12,201 nucleotides of DNA, taken from the NCBI GenBank assembly GCA_041627475.1, contig JBFKQZ010000074.1:1-12201 (forward strand). Reading direction: 5' to 3'. Source of the DNA: JBFGFG01 sp041627475 (GTDB lineage Bacteria > Actinomycetota > Nitriliruptoria > Nitriliruptorales > Nitriliruptoraceae). The notes beneath the pieces were generated by a model. The model had not been told where the DNA came from. It saw only the letters and a program-made list of their open reading frames with translations, and made no database searches. This document shows, one piece after another, positions 1 through 7,108 of this stretch; position 1 is the stretch's first letter, and the number at the start of each line of letters is the position of its first letter. A program made the position numbers and the translations under genes.

Positions 1-1136
1 CCGCGGCGGCGGCCGCGACGTCCTTCGACCCGGCCGTGCTCGACCGGGTCGCGGCGTGGGTGGGGCCGTTCCGCGCCGCGTGGCTGCCGCGCACGCTGCT
101 GACCCTCGGGCTGCCGGTGCTGCTCGTCGCCACGCCCGCGGGACGGCGGCTCGTCGCGCGCCTCGGTGGCCGCCGGATGGCGACCCTCCGCGGGGCGCTG
201 CTGCCACAGCTCGTGGCGGTCGTGGTGTCGCTGCCGTTCGTCTGGTGGCTGGGCTGGCGGCACGCGGGCGACTTCGGCTTCCGCACGGCCGGGCCGCTGC
301 GGTTCGTCACCGAGACCGCCGGCGGCATCGCCCTCGAGCTCGTCGTGACGACGACCACCGTCCTGCTGCTGCTGTGGCTCGTGCGGACGCGGCCGTCGGA
401 CTGGCCGGCGGTCGGCGCGCTGCTCGGCGTGGTGCTGACGGCCCTGCTCGCACTGGTGCACCCGCTCGTCGTCAACCAGCTGCTCTACGACCCGCAGCCG
501 CTCGACGACCCCGTGGTCCGAGCGGCCGTCGAGCCGGTCGTCGCGCGGTCGACACTCCCGGGGACCGAGCTGCTCGTCGGCACGGCGTCGGTACGCACGA
601 CGAGGGTCAATGCGTTCGTCGCCGGCATCGGTCCGTCCCGCCAGGTCGTGCTCTGGGACACGCTGCTCGAGCTGCCACCCGAGCGGGTCGCGGCCGTCGT
701 CGGCCACGAGCTGGCGCACGCGGAGCACGCCGACGTGCCGCGCGCCGTCCTCGCCAGCGGTGTCGGGATCCTGCTCGTCCTCACGCTCGCGCAGCGCGTC
801 CTGCGGCGTCGGGGCGACGTGGCCCTGCGCGGTGCGCAGGCCGGTGCGGTCGCGGTCGTGGCCGTGCTGGTCGCCCAGTTCGTGGCCACGCCGGTCGTGG
901 CGGCACAGTCGCGGCAGGTCGAGGCGGCTGCGGACGCACGGGCGCTGGAGCTCGTCCGTGACCCTGCCGGGCAGGTCGCACTGCAGCGCGGCTTCGTCAC
1001 CGACGACCTCGTCGACCCGGACCCGCCGGGCTGGGTCGATCTGCTGAGCAGCCACCCGACCGTCGAGGACCGCATCCGTCGTGCCGTCGCCTTCGCGGTG
1101 ACCGAGGGGCTGGACCCGCTGCCGGAGGGCCCCTGA
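1..1136 (+). CDS. M48-family (Ste24/CAAX protease-like) membrane metalloprotease, 5' end missing
   Basis: Integral-membrane zinc endopeptidase of family M48, expected to cleave membrane or exported proteins at the cytoplasmic membrane. The frame is open from base 3, so the real start lies upstream; the GTG at 36 is probably internal. Counting from that GTG, the zinc motif HELAH is at residues 224-228 and the third ligand is probably Glu296 in an EAAAD segment, the usual M48 arrangement. Hydrophobic segments lie before the motif (near LLTLGLPVLLV, LVAVVVSLPFVWW, ELVVTTTTVLLLLWLV and a segment ending in HPLVV) and two more lie between the motif and Glu296, as in the Ste24 type. A C-terminal SSHPTVEDRI stretch is also typical of the family. 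The stop codon overlaps the start of the glycosyltransferase by one base, suggesting cotranslation. The substrate cannot be told. Confidence 0.92.
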   Translation, partial: AAAAATSFDPAVLDRVAAWVGPFRAAWLPRTLLTLGLPVLLVATPAGRRLVARLGGRRMATLRGALLPQLVAVVVSLPFVWWLGWRHAGDFGFRTAGPLRFVTETAGGIALELVVTTTTVLLLLWLVRTRPSDWPAVGALLGVVLTALLALVHPLVVNQLLYDPQPLDDPVVRAAVEPVVARSTLPGTELLVGTASVRTTRVNAFVAGIGPSRQVVLWDTLLELPPERVAAVVGHELAHAEHADVPRAVLASGVGILLVLTLAQRVLRRRGDVALRGAQAGAVAVVAVLVAQFVATPVVAAQSRQVEAAADARALELVRDPAGQVALQRGFVTDDLVDPDPPGWVDLLSSHPTVEDRIRRAVAFAVTEGLDPLPEGP

Positions 1137-2254
1137 TGCGGACCCTGTGGGTGACCAACGACCTGCCGCCGCGTGCCGGTGGCATCGAGCAGTTCCTCGG
1201 CAACCTCCTCGACCGCACGTGGCCGGAGGAGGCCCTCGTGGTCGGCCCGGCCAACGACGAGGCGTCGCGACACGACGCCGACGTCGTCTGGGACGTTCGG
1301 CGGCTCGACGGTGGCGTGTGGCCGACGCCGTCGGTGCTGCGGGCCGTCCGGGCGGCGGCCGTCGCGCACCGCCCCGACGTCGTGGTGCTCGGTGCGTCGT
1401 GGCCGCTCGGTGAGCTCACGAGCCGGCTCGCGGACGACCCGGGGGTCCCCGTCGTCGCGATCAGCCACGGACTGGAGGCAGGGGTCGCGGGTGTGGGACT
1501 CGGGCGGCTGGTCGGCCGCACGACCCGGCGGCTGGCCGCGCTGACGACGATCAGCGACTTCACCGAGGACCGGCTCGCGCCCCACGTGCACTGTCCGGTC
1601 CGTCGGGTGCCGCCGGGGGTCGACGTCGACCGCTTCCACCCGGACGTCGACGGCGGCCACCTGCGGGCCGCGTGGGGCGTGCCGGCCGGGGCGCCGCTCG
1701 TCGGCTGCGTCTCACGCCTCGTGCCGCGCAAGGGGCAGGACCGGCTGCTCGATGCCTGGCCGACGCTCCACGCGCGGCACCCGGACGCCTGGCTGGCGCT
1801 GGTCGGCACCGGCCCGCTGGAGGCGGAGCTGCGCACCCGGGCCGCGGGACTGCGCAACGTCGTGGTCACGGGGGCCGTGCCGTGGTCGGAACTGCCGGCG
1901 GCCCACGCGACGTTCGACGTCTTCGCCATGCCGTGTCGCACGCGGCTGCTCGGGACGGACGTCGAGGGGCTCGGGATCGTCTACCTCGAGGCGCAGGCCT
2001 CGGGCGTGCCGGTCGTCGCCGGCGACTCCGGCGGGGCGCCCGAGACGGTGCTGCCCGGCCGCACCGGCACCGTGGTGGACGGACGCAGCACCGGGGCACT
2101 CGTGGCGGCGCTGGACGGGCTGCTCTCCGACCCGGCACGGCGGGAGGCGTGGGGTGCCGCCGGCCGTGCGCACGCCGTGGAACGGTGGTCGTGGACCGCC
2201 GTGGCCGAACGTTTCCACGACGTGCTGGGGGGCGCCGTCGACGGTGCGCTGTAG
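1136..2254 (+). CDS. pimB: GT4 glycosyltransferase, PimB-type (phosphatidylinositol mannoside mannosyltransferase-like)
   Basis: A 372-residue GT-B retaining glycosyltransferase of family GT4. PimB enzymes transfer mannose from GDP-mannose to phosphatidylinositol mannoside at the inner face of the membrane. The N-terminal donor/acceptor loop PPRAGGIEQ is at residues 11-19. The C-terminal half has SRLVPRKGQD with Arg194 and Lys199, the expected phosphate-binding pair, then PCRTR followed by EGLGIVYLE with the E-x7-E pair Glu277 and Glu285, and a SGGAPETV segment; this combination is characteristic of PimB relatives. The ATG at 1136 overlaps the previous stop (TGATG) and has a strong GGAGGG site at 1124-1129. 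The family is certain. The exact acceptor is inferred from similarity and from the SRPBCC/ArsA neighbourhood, which recalls the mycobacterial pimB region. It could instead act on another lipid or polyol in this lineage. Confidence 0.85.
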   Translation: MRTLWVTNDLPPRAGGIEQFLGNLLDRTWPEEALVVGPANDEASRHDADVVWDVRRLDGGVWPTPSVLRAVRAAAVAHRPDVVVLGASWPLGELTSRLADDPGVPVVAISHGLEAGVAGVGLGRLVGRTTRRLAALTTISDFTEDRLAPHVHCPVRRVPPGVDVDRFHPDVDGGHLRAAWGVPAGAPLVGCVSRLVPRKGQDRLLDAWPTLHARHPDAWLALVGTGPLEAELRTRAAGLRNVVVTGAVPWSELPAAHATFDVFAMPCRTRLLGTDVEGLGIVYLEAQASGVPVVAGDSGGAPETVLPGRTGTVVDGRSTGALVAALDGLLSDPARREAWGAAGRAHAVERWSWTAVAERFHDVLGGAVDGAL

Positions 2255-2257
2255 CGT
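2252..2257 (+). promoter_or_regulatory. Candidate -10 element TAGCGT ahead of the hydrolase
   Basis: TAGCGT overlaps the stop codon of the pimB-type gene and lies 30 bases before the hydrolase GTG. It fits the actinobacterial TAnnnT -10 pattern, and the 33-base gap is one of the few non-coding spots here. No convincing -35 is visible and the match is short, so this is suggestive only. Confidence 0.25.
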
Positions 2258-2287
2258 GCTGCGCCACGACGGACGAGGGGTGCGGAC

Positions 2288-3061
2288 GTGACGGTGCCGG
2301 TCATCGAGGGTGCGGAGGCCTGGCGGGCCGACGGGGACGAGGCGCGCGGGCACGTCGGCGTGGTCGTGGTGCACGGCTTCACCGGCAACCCGATCTCGAC
2401 CCGTCCGCTCGGCGTCCACCTCAACGACGCCGGCTGGACCGTCGAGGTGCTGCGGCTGCCCGGTCACGGCACGTCGGCACAGGACATGGCCACGACGCGC
2501 TACGCCGACTGGCTGGCCGCCGTCGAGCAGGCCACCGACGACCTCGCTGCGCGGTGCGATCGGGTCGTGCTCGTCGGGCTGTCGATGGGCGGGACGCTGT
2601 GCCTCGACGTCGGGGCCCGCCGGGACGTGGCCGGCGTCGTCGCGATCAACGCCCAGGTGCTGGACCCCGATGGGCTGGTCGCGAAGTTCGCGGGGATCCT
2701 CCAGCACCTGCTGCCGATGGTCCCGGCCAAGGTCGCCGGCATCGCCGAGGACGACATCAAGGCGGGCGGGACCGAACAGGCCTACGACACCGTGCCCGCC
2801 AAGGCCGGCTACTCGCTGACGAGCGCCCTGCCGCGCGTCCGGGCCCAGCTCCGGCAGCTCACGGCACCGGTGCTGGTCTGCTGGTCCGCCGAGGACCACA
2901 CCGTGCCGCCCAAGAACTCGCGCTGGCTCGCCGAGCACCTCCCCGGTGACGTCCGGACGCTCGAGCTCACCGAGAGCTACCACGTGGCGACGCTCGACAA
3001 CGACCAGGCGCTGCTGTTCGCCACGATCGCCGAGTTCGTCGGCGACGTCACGGGATCCTGA
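2288..3061 (+). CDS. Alpha/beta hydrolase, Est30/monoacylglycerol-lipase-like carboxylesterase
   Basis: A 257-residue cytoplasmic serine esterase/lipase, close in length to Est30-type carboxylesterases (about 250 residues). The oxyanion-hole HGF is at residues 29-31. The nucleophile elbow GLSMGG places Ser99 as nucleophile. The likely acid is Asp203 in WSAEDHTVPP and the base is His232 in ESYHVATLD. The short, Asp/Lys-containing cap between about residues 120 and 185 is typical of monoacylglycerol lipase-like members. No signal peptide is visible. The GTG start has a purine-rich GAGGGG site about eight bases upstream, and the next in-frame residues MTVPVIEG are a plausible N-terminus. The gene ends two bases before the phosphodiesterase gene, so the two are probably cotranscribed. 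The natural substrate is probably a short acyl ester or monoacylglycerol, but this is inferred from family only. Confidence 0.9.
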   Translation: MTVPVIEGAEAWRADGDEARGHVGVVVVHGFTGNPISTRPLGVHLNDAGWTVEVLRLPGHGTSAQDMATTRYADWLAAVEQATDDLAARCDRVVLVGLSMGGTLCLDVGARRDVAGVVAINAQVLDPDGLVAKFAGILQHLLPMVPAKVAGIAEDDIKAGGTEQAYDTVPAKAGYSLTSALPRVRAQLRQLTAPVLVCWSAEDHTVPPKNSRWLAEHLPGDVRTLELTESYHVATLDNDQALLFATIAEFVGDVTGS

Positions 3062-3063
3062 CC

Positions 3064-4692
3064 GTGCGGGCGCGGCTGGTCCCGACCGTCCTCGTCGCGG
3101 GCCTCGCCGTGGCATCACTGCAGCCGGTCGCGGCCGCCACCACGGCCGACGACGGCGTGCGCGTGCTGCTGGTCTCGATCGACGCCCTCGACCCGGCCGA
3201 GCTCGACGAGGTCGACGACGGTGGCAACCCGATCGCGCCGACGCTGGTGGCGCTGCGCGAGCAGGGGACGTGGTGGGAGCAGGCCCGGGCCGTGATGGCG
3301 TCCGAGACGCTGCCCAACCACGTCGCGATGGCGACCGGCACCTATCCCGGCACCAATCAGGTGCCCGGCAACGACGGACGCCTGGCCGTCGGTGACAGCG
3401 AGAACGCCGACCCCGACCTCGGCGTCCCCGAGGCGCGCGAGGCGACCTCGCTGATGGCGGCCATCGAGAGCCAGTGCGCCGACCTCCGGACCGTCACCAG
3501 CCTCTCCAAGGAGTACGTCTGGCGGACGTTCCAGGGCGAGGGGGACGCGGTCTTCGACCAGCCGGCGTTCAACATCCCCGGCTCCGGGCACGCGCCCGAG
3601 TCGGCGACCGTGCCCTTCCTGCTCCAGCAGGAGCAGGAGGCACCGATCGACTTCGTCTTCGCCAACCTCGGTGACCACGACCGCGCCGGCCACGTCGACA
3701 CGACGGGCGCCGTGCCCGACGGTCCCGACGGTGTGATGGACGGCGCGAAGGCCGGCCAGCGCGCCGCGCTCGGACAGGTCGACACATGGGTGCGGACGCT
3801 GGTCGAGCAACTGCAGGCGTCGGGGGAGTGGGAGCGCACGGTCCTGGTGATCACCTCCGACCACTCGATGAACTTCACGCTGTCCCTCGACCCGCGCTGG
3901 AACATCGACACCGCCGCCGCGGTGGCGCAGGTCGAGCTCGACGCCGGACGCGAGCCGGGCTCCACGTTCCTGGTCAGCAACAACGGCGGGGCAGCCTTCG
4001 TCTACCTCGTCGACCCGGCGGACCCCGACCGTGCGGCCCTGCTCGAGGCGGCCCACGACGCCCTGGCGGCGCTGCCGGGCGTGGAGGAGACGCTCTACCG
4101 CGTCCCCAACGACTTCGACCCGGACGGCGCCGTGCTGCAGACGGTCCATCCCGACTGGAACCTGCACCAGACCCCGCGCGCCGGCGACGTCGTCGTGCTG
4201 GCGCAGGAGCGGTACCGGATGGGGTCCGTGGACGAGAACCCGGTCCCGGGCAACCACGGACACACGTCCACCCGGCACATCACGGCGCTCGTCACCGGTG
4301 GCTGGGACGGCATCGTGGCCGGGCAGCGCATCGCCGCGTCGGCCCCCGACGCCGTCGACGAGGCCGACGACACCGCCGTGCTGCCCGAGCAGGTGGAGCA
4401 GGTCGACTGGGCCCCCACCGTCGGGTGGCTCCTCGGGGTCGAGGACCCCGGGACCGCGGCCGGCGGCGACCCCCAGTGGGAGGGGCGGGTCCTGACGGAG
4501 GCGTTCACGCGCCAGCCGGGCACGCTGGTCTGCAGCGGTGCCACCACCCAGCCGGTCGCCACGGACGGCGACGGCGCCACCGACGACACGGCCGACGACC
4601 CCGACCTGGCGGCCACCGGGACGGGGACCGGCCTCGCGGCGCTCGTGGCCCTGGCGGCTGCGGCCGTGGTCGGACGTCGTCGGGACGGCTGA
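3064..4692 (+). CDS. Secreted alkaline-phosphatase-superfamily phosphodiesterase (NPP-like), wall-anchored
   Basis: A 542-residue exported hydrolase of the nucleotide pyrophosphatase/phosphodiesterase branch of the alkaline phosphatase superfamily, which uses two metal ions and a Thr nucleophile on phosphate esters or diesters. A signal peptide covers about residues 1-25 (basic MRAR, hydrophobic core, AAA cleavage region). Metal ligands appear in order: Asp40 in SIDALD, nucleophile Thr82 in SETLPNHVAMATG, Asp206 and His210 in DRAGH, Asp266-His267 in TSDHSM, and His398 in GNHGHTS; all expected sites are present. An Asp/Thr-rich linker from about 495 leads to an LAATG sorting signal. The GTG start lies two bases after the hydrolase stop, with only a weak ribosome binding site, which suits coupled translation. 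The substrate is not evident: nucleotide, phospholipid head group or polymer phosphodiester are all possible. Confidence 0.9.
   Translation: MRARLVPTVLVAGLAVASLQPVAAATTADDGVRVLLVSIDALDPAELDEVDDGGNPIAPTLVALREQGTWWEQARAVMASETLPNHVAMATGTYPGTNQVPGNDGRLAVGDSENADPDLGVPEAREATSLMAAIESQCADLRTVTSLSKEYVWRTFQGEGDAVFDQPAFNIPGSGHAPESATVPFLLQQEQEAPIDFVFANLGDHDRAGHVDTTGAVPDGPDGVMDGAKAGQRAALGQVDTWVRTLVEQLQASGEWERTVLVITSDHSMNFTLSLDPRWNIDTAAAVAQVELDAGREPGSTFLVSNNGGAAFVYLVDPADPDRAALLEAAHDALAALPGVEETLYRVPNDFDPDGAVLQTVHPDWNLHQTPRAGDVVVLAQERYRMGSVDENPVPGNHGHTSTRHITALVTGGWDGIVAGQRIAASAPDAVDEADDTAVLPEQVEQVDWAPTVGWLLGVEDPGTAAGGDPQWEGRVLTEAFTRQPGTLVCSGATTQPVATDGDGATDDTADDPDLAATGTGTGLAALVALAAAAVVGRRRDG
4606..4689 (+). 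other. C-terminal LAATG cell-wall sorting signal of the phosphodiesterase
   Basis: Residues 515-519 of the phosphodiesterase read LAATG, followed by a hydrophobic stretch of about 15 residues and the basic tail RRRDG at the very end. Pentapeptide, hydrophobic segment and positive tail form the standard tripartite sortase signal. LAxTG is the pentapeptide recognised by class E sortases of high-GC actinobacteria such as Streptomyces. Wall anchoring is an inference because no sortase gene lies in this window. Confidence 0.75.
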
Positions 4693-4702
4693 GCGACCCC
4701 CG

Positions 4703-4708
4703 TAGGCT
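4703..4708 (+). promoter_or_regulatory. Candidate -10 element TAGGCT for a leaderless SRPBCC transcript
   Basis: TAGGCT sits seven bases before the ATG at 4716. If it is a -10 box, transcription would begin at or next to the start codon, giving a leaderless mRNA, a common arrangement in actinobacteria. The absence of a Shine-Dalgarno sequence before this ATG agrees with that. No clear -35 is visible. Confidence 0.35.
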
Positions 4709-4715
4709 GCGCAGC

Positions 4716-5141
4716 ATGGACGACCACGTGCTCCACGTCGACGACGACGGCTTCGTCCGCGCCCCGGTCGCGGCCGTCTACCCCGTGCTCACCCACCTGA
4801 CGGCCTGGCCCGACTGGTGGCCGGCGACCCGTGTCACGGAACGGCGCGGCAGGGACCGGGTCCGCATCGTCGTCGGGCGCGTCCCCGGCCGTCGTCTGGT
4901 CATGGAGGCACGGGCGCACGGTTGGCGGCACGACGCCGGTTTCCACCTGGAGCTCACCGGGTCCGTCGAGGGCACGGTCGAGTTCTGGCTCGAGGAGGGC
5001 TGGGACGGGACCGTCGTGCACCACCTCGCGACGCTGCGCGCGCCGGGCCGCGGCGCCGCGCGGCGCTACCGCCGTTGGGCCCGTGCGGGTCTGTGGGGCT
5101 GCAAGGACCAGGTGCAGGCCGACGTGCTGGAGTCGACATGA
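4716..5141 (+). CDS. Small SRPBCC (START/Bet v1-fold) protein
   Basis: A 141-residue protein with the layout of the SRPBCC superfamily (polyketide cyclase/dehydrase and lipid transport proteins): an N-terminal strand, helices containing APVAAVYPVLTHLTAWPDWWP (residues about 17-37, split by the usual WP turn), a run of alternating strands in the middle and a long C-terminal helix from about residue 108. Such proteins bind hydrophobic ligands; no catalytic residues can be assigned. From memory it matches in size and setting M. tuberculosis Rv2185c, which lies between pimB and an ArsA-type gene, as here. The ATG at 4716 was chosen because the helix-grip fold is complete from there and an upstream TAGGCT fits a leaderless start. 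It overlaps the next gene by four bases (ATGA). The ligand is unknown; a lipid precursor is an inference from the neighbourhood. Confidence 0.82.
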   Translation: MDDHVLHVDDDGFVRAPVAAVYPVLTHLTAWPDWWPATRVTERRGRDRVRIVVGRVPGRRLVMEARAHGWRHDAGFHLELTGSVEGTVEFWLEEGWDGTVVHHLATLRAPGRGAARRYRRWARAGLWGCKDQVQADVLEST

Positions 5142-5872
5142 GCGACGTGACCGAGGAGACCCGCTGTCCCCAGTGCGGCGCGCGCAACAAGGCCGACGCC
5201 GACTGGTGCACGCAGTGCTACACGCGGCTCGACGAACCCACGCCGTCGCCTCCGCCGCCCCCGTCCGCGCCGACGCCGGCCGGTGGGCCGGTGCCACCGG
5301 CGCCCGCCGAGGCTCCGCCCGGCACCACGACCGACGCAACAGGTGGCGGCACGCTGCGCAGCGGCGACGGCCGCTTCCGCCAGGCGGAGGACGGCCTCGA
5401 GTGGCGCTGCGAGGTCTGCCAGGAGTGGAACCCGATCGAGCGCGTCACGTGTCGCGTGTGCTCCACGCCGTTCGGACGGTCGCCCCGGGACGACCAGCGA
5501 CCGGCACGGCCGGACGTGGCACCCGCGCTGCTGGTCGGTGGGTCACTCGTGCTGCCGGGACTCGGCCACTGGCTGCTCGGGCTGCGCGGCGCCGCGGTCC
5601 TGCGCCTGGTCCTGGCGCTCGTGTGGGGGCTCGGCGGGATCACCCTGTTCCTCCAGGCGCGCGAGTCGGGACAGTCGTTCCTCCCCGCCGTCCCGCTGCT
5701 GCTCGGGTGGGCCATCGTCGCGGCGGGCTCGGCCAACGACGCCCACGTCGAGGGTGGCGGGGCCGGACAGCTCGCGTTGAGCGGCCGCACGCTGCTGTGG
5801 GTGACCACCGGCGTGGTCGGCGGGACGTTCGCCGCGGTGCTGGTCGGCGTGCTCTCCGCTGTCGGGGGGTGA
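5138..5872 (+). CDS. Membrane protein with two RanBP2-pattern zinc fingers
   Basis: A 244-residue protein of unknown function. Two zinc knuckles share exactly the same spacing, C-x2-C-x3-N-x6-C-x2-C: Cys10/13/24/27 and Cys91/94/105/108. The second is preceded by Trp at the position required by the RanBP2 finger consensus (W-x-C). Between them lies a Pro/Ala-rich linker, roughly residues 33-75, probably disordered. The C-terminal half is hydrophobic with about four membrane segments near residues 130-148, 152-172, 182-199 and 219-241; the first includes a PGLGHWLLG turn seen in small polytopic membrane proteins. The fingers would face the cytoplasm if no signal peptide is used, and none is seen. 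The ATG overlaps the SRPBCC stop by four bases, with TGGAG five bases upstream, so the pair is probably coupled. It could be a membrane-tethered adaptor binding protein or RNA; this is not shown by the sequence. Confidence 0.8.
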   Translation: MSDVTEETRCPQCGARNKADADWCTQCYTRLDEPTPSPPPPPSAPTPAGGPVPPAPAEAPPGTTTDATGGGTLRSGDGRFRQAEDGLEWRCEVCQEWNPIERVTCRVCSTPFGRSPRDDQRPARPDVAPALLVGGSLVLPGLGHWLLGLRGAAVLRLVLALVWGLGGITLFLQARESGQSFLPAVPLLLGWAIVAAGSANDAHVEGGGAGQLALSGRTLLWVTTGVVGGTFAAVLVGVLSAVGG

Positions 5873-5883
5873 CCGGCCGCCGG

Positions 5884-5889
5884 TAGCCT
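5884..5889 (+). promoter_or_regulatory. Candidate -10 element TAGCCT ahead of the ArsA-type gene
   Basis: TAGCCT lies in the 48-base gap between the zinc-finger protein and the ArsA-type ATPase, 31 bases before the chosen GTG. It matches TAnnnT and resembles the two other TAG-x-x-T hexamers before 2288 and 4716. No -35 is recognisable. It would give the long downstream operon its own promoter. Confidence 0.3.
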
Positions 5890-5920
5890 CGCCGGTCGTT
5901 GCCACGACGACGAGGTGTGC

Positions 5921-7108
5921 GTGACCCGAGTCCTGCTGCTGACCGGCAAGGGCGGGGTCGGCAAGACGACGATCGCGGCTGCGACCGCCGTCCGGGCGGC
6001 GCGGTCGGGAGCGCGGGTGCTGCTGACCTCGACCGACCCGGCCCACTCGCTTGCCGACGTCCTCGACCAGCCGCTCGGTGACCAGCCGACGGTGGTCGAG
6101 CCACGCCTGCTCGGCCAGCAGCTCGACGCGCAGGCACGACTGGAGTCCCACTGGGGCGACGTCCGCGAGTTCCTGGTGCAGGTCCTGCACGCCACCGGGC
6201 TCGGCGAGGTCCAGGCGGAGGAGCTGATGCTCCTGCCCGGACTGGACGAGCTCTTCGCGCTGATCGACCTGCGGACACGCGTCGCGTCCGGCGACCACGA
6301 CCTCGTCGTCGTCGACTGCGCGCCGACCGCCGAGACGCTGCGGCTGCTGTCGCTGCCGGACGCGCTCGGCTGGTACGTCGACAGGATCGCCGGTCCGGGC
6401 CGGGGCATCGCCCGTGCCGTGGCCCCCATGGCGCGGGCCGTCGGCGGGATCCCGGTCCCCGACGAGGGCGTGCTGAGCGCCGTCGACCGTCTGCAGGACG
6501 ACCTCGCCGCCGTGCACCGCCTGCTCCAGGACCGGTCGCGCAGCTCGATCCGGCTGGTGACCAATCCCGAGCGGGTGGCACTGGACGAGACCGTGCGCAC
6601 GTGGACCTCGCTTGCGCTGTTCGGCTACGCCGTGGACGCCGTCGTGGTCAACAAGGTGCTGCCCGAGGTGGTCACCGACCCGTGGCTGGCGCAGTGGAAG
6701 CAGCGGCACGCCGAGCACCTCGCCACCGCCGAGCGGAGCTTCGCGCCCGTGCCGGTGCTGACCTCGCACCTCACGCGGGACGAGCCGGTCGGCGCCGACG
6801 CCCTCGCCGAGGTCGCGACGGCGTGCTACGGCGACCTCGATCCCGTCGGCGTGCTGCACGACGACCCGGGGACGACCGTGACCGCCAGCGACGAGGGCTG
6901 GGTGCTGCGGATGGCCCTGCCGTTCGCCTCCCGCGACGACGTCGACCTGGCGCGTCGCGGCAGCGACCTCCACGTCCGTGCGGGGTCGGCCCACCGCACC
7001 GTGCCGCTGCCCGCGCGGTTGCGGCGTTGCACGGTGACGGGTGCGGCGATGCGTGACGGCGTGCTCGAGATCCGTTTCGTCGACCCGACACCGGCGGGCG
7101 TGGCATGA
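5921..7108 (+). CDS. ArsA/Get3-family ATPase with C-terminal Hsp20-like domain
   Basis: A 395-residue SIMIBI-class ATPase. The deviant Walker A GKGGVGKTT is at residues 9-17, the TDPAHSLADV signature with Asp39 follows, and switch II DCAPTAETLRLL starts at Asp132 (the His of the usual APTGHTL is replaced by Glu). After about residue 318 a beta-rich segment ending in LEIRF resembles the ArsA-HSP20 domain seen in single-unit actinobacterial ArsA proteins. There is no CxxC, so the zinc-bridged dimer of eukaryotic Get3 is not predicted. No arsenite pump, ArsR or ArsD gene is nearby, which argues against arsenic efflux; a targeting or chaperone ATPase is more likely. Start: GTG at 5921 is preferred over GTG at 5915 because GAGG at 5912-5915 is correctly spaced from it and it gives the standard short MTRVLLLTGKGG N-terminus. 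It overlaps the next gene by ATGA. Confidence 0.9.
   Translation: MTRVLLLTGKGGVGKTTIAAATAVRAARSGARVLLTSTDPAHSLADVLDQPLGDQPTVVEPRLLGQQLDAQARLESHWGDVREFLVQVLHATGLGEVQAEELMLLPGLDELFALIDLRTRVASGDHDLVVVDCAPTAETLRLLSLPDALGWYVDRIAGPGRGIARAVAPMARAVGGIPVPDEGVLSAVDRLQDDLAAVHRLLQDRSRSSIRLVTNPERVALDETVRTWTSLALFGYAVDAVVVNKVLPEVVTDPWLAQWKQRHAEHLATAERSFAPVPVLTSHLTRDEPVGADALAEVATACYGDLDPVGVLHDDPGTTVTASDEGWVLRMALPFASRDDVDLARRGSDLHVRAGSAHRTVPLPARLRRCTVTGAAMRDGVLEIRFVDPTPAGVA

Noticed and set aside
5915..5920. GTG at 5915 as the ArsA-type gene start
   Set aside because: It would use up part of the GAGG ribosome binding site at 5912-5915; the GTG at 5921 is properly spaced and gives the normal short N-terminus before the P-loop.
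5921..7108. An arsenic resistance operon
   Set aside because: No arsenite transporter, ArsR, ArsD or arsenate reductase gene is in the window, and the ATPase is a single-unit type with an Hsp20-like tail.
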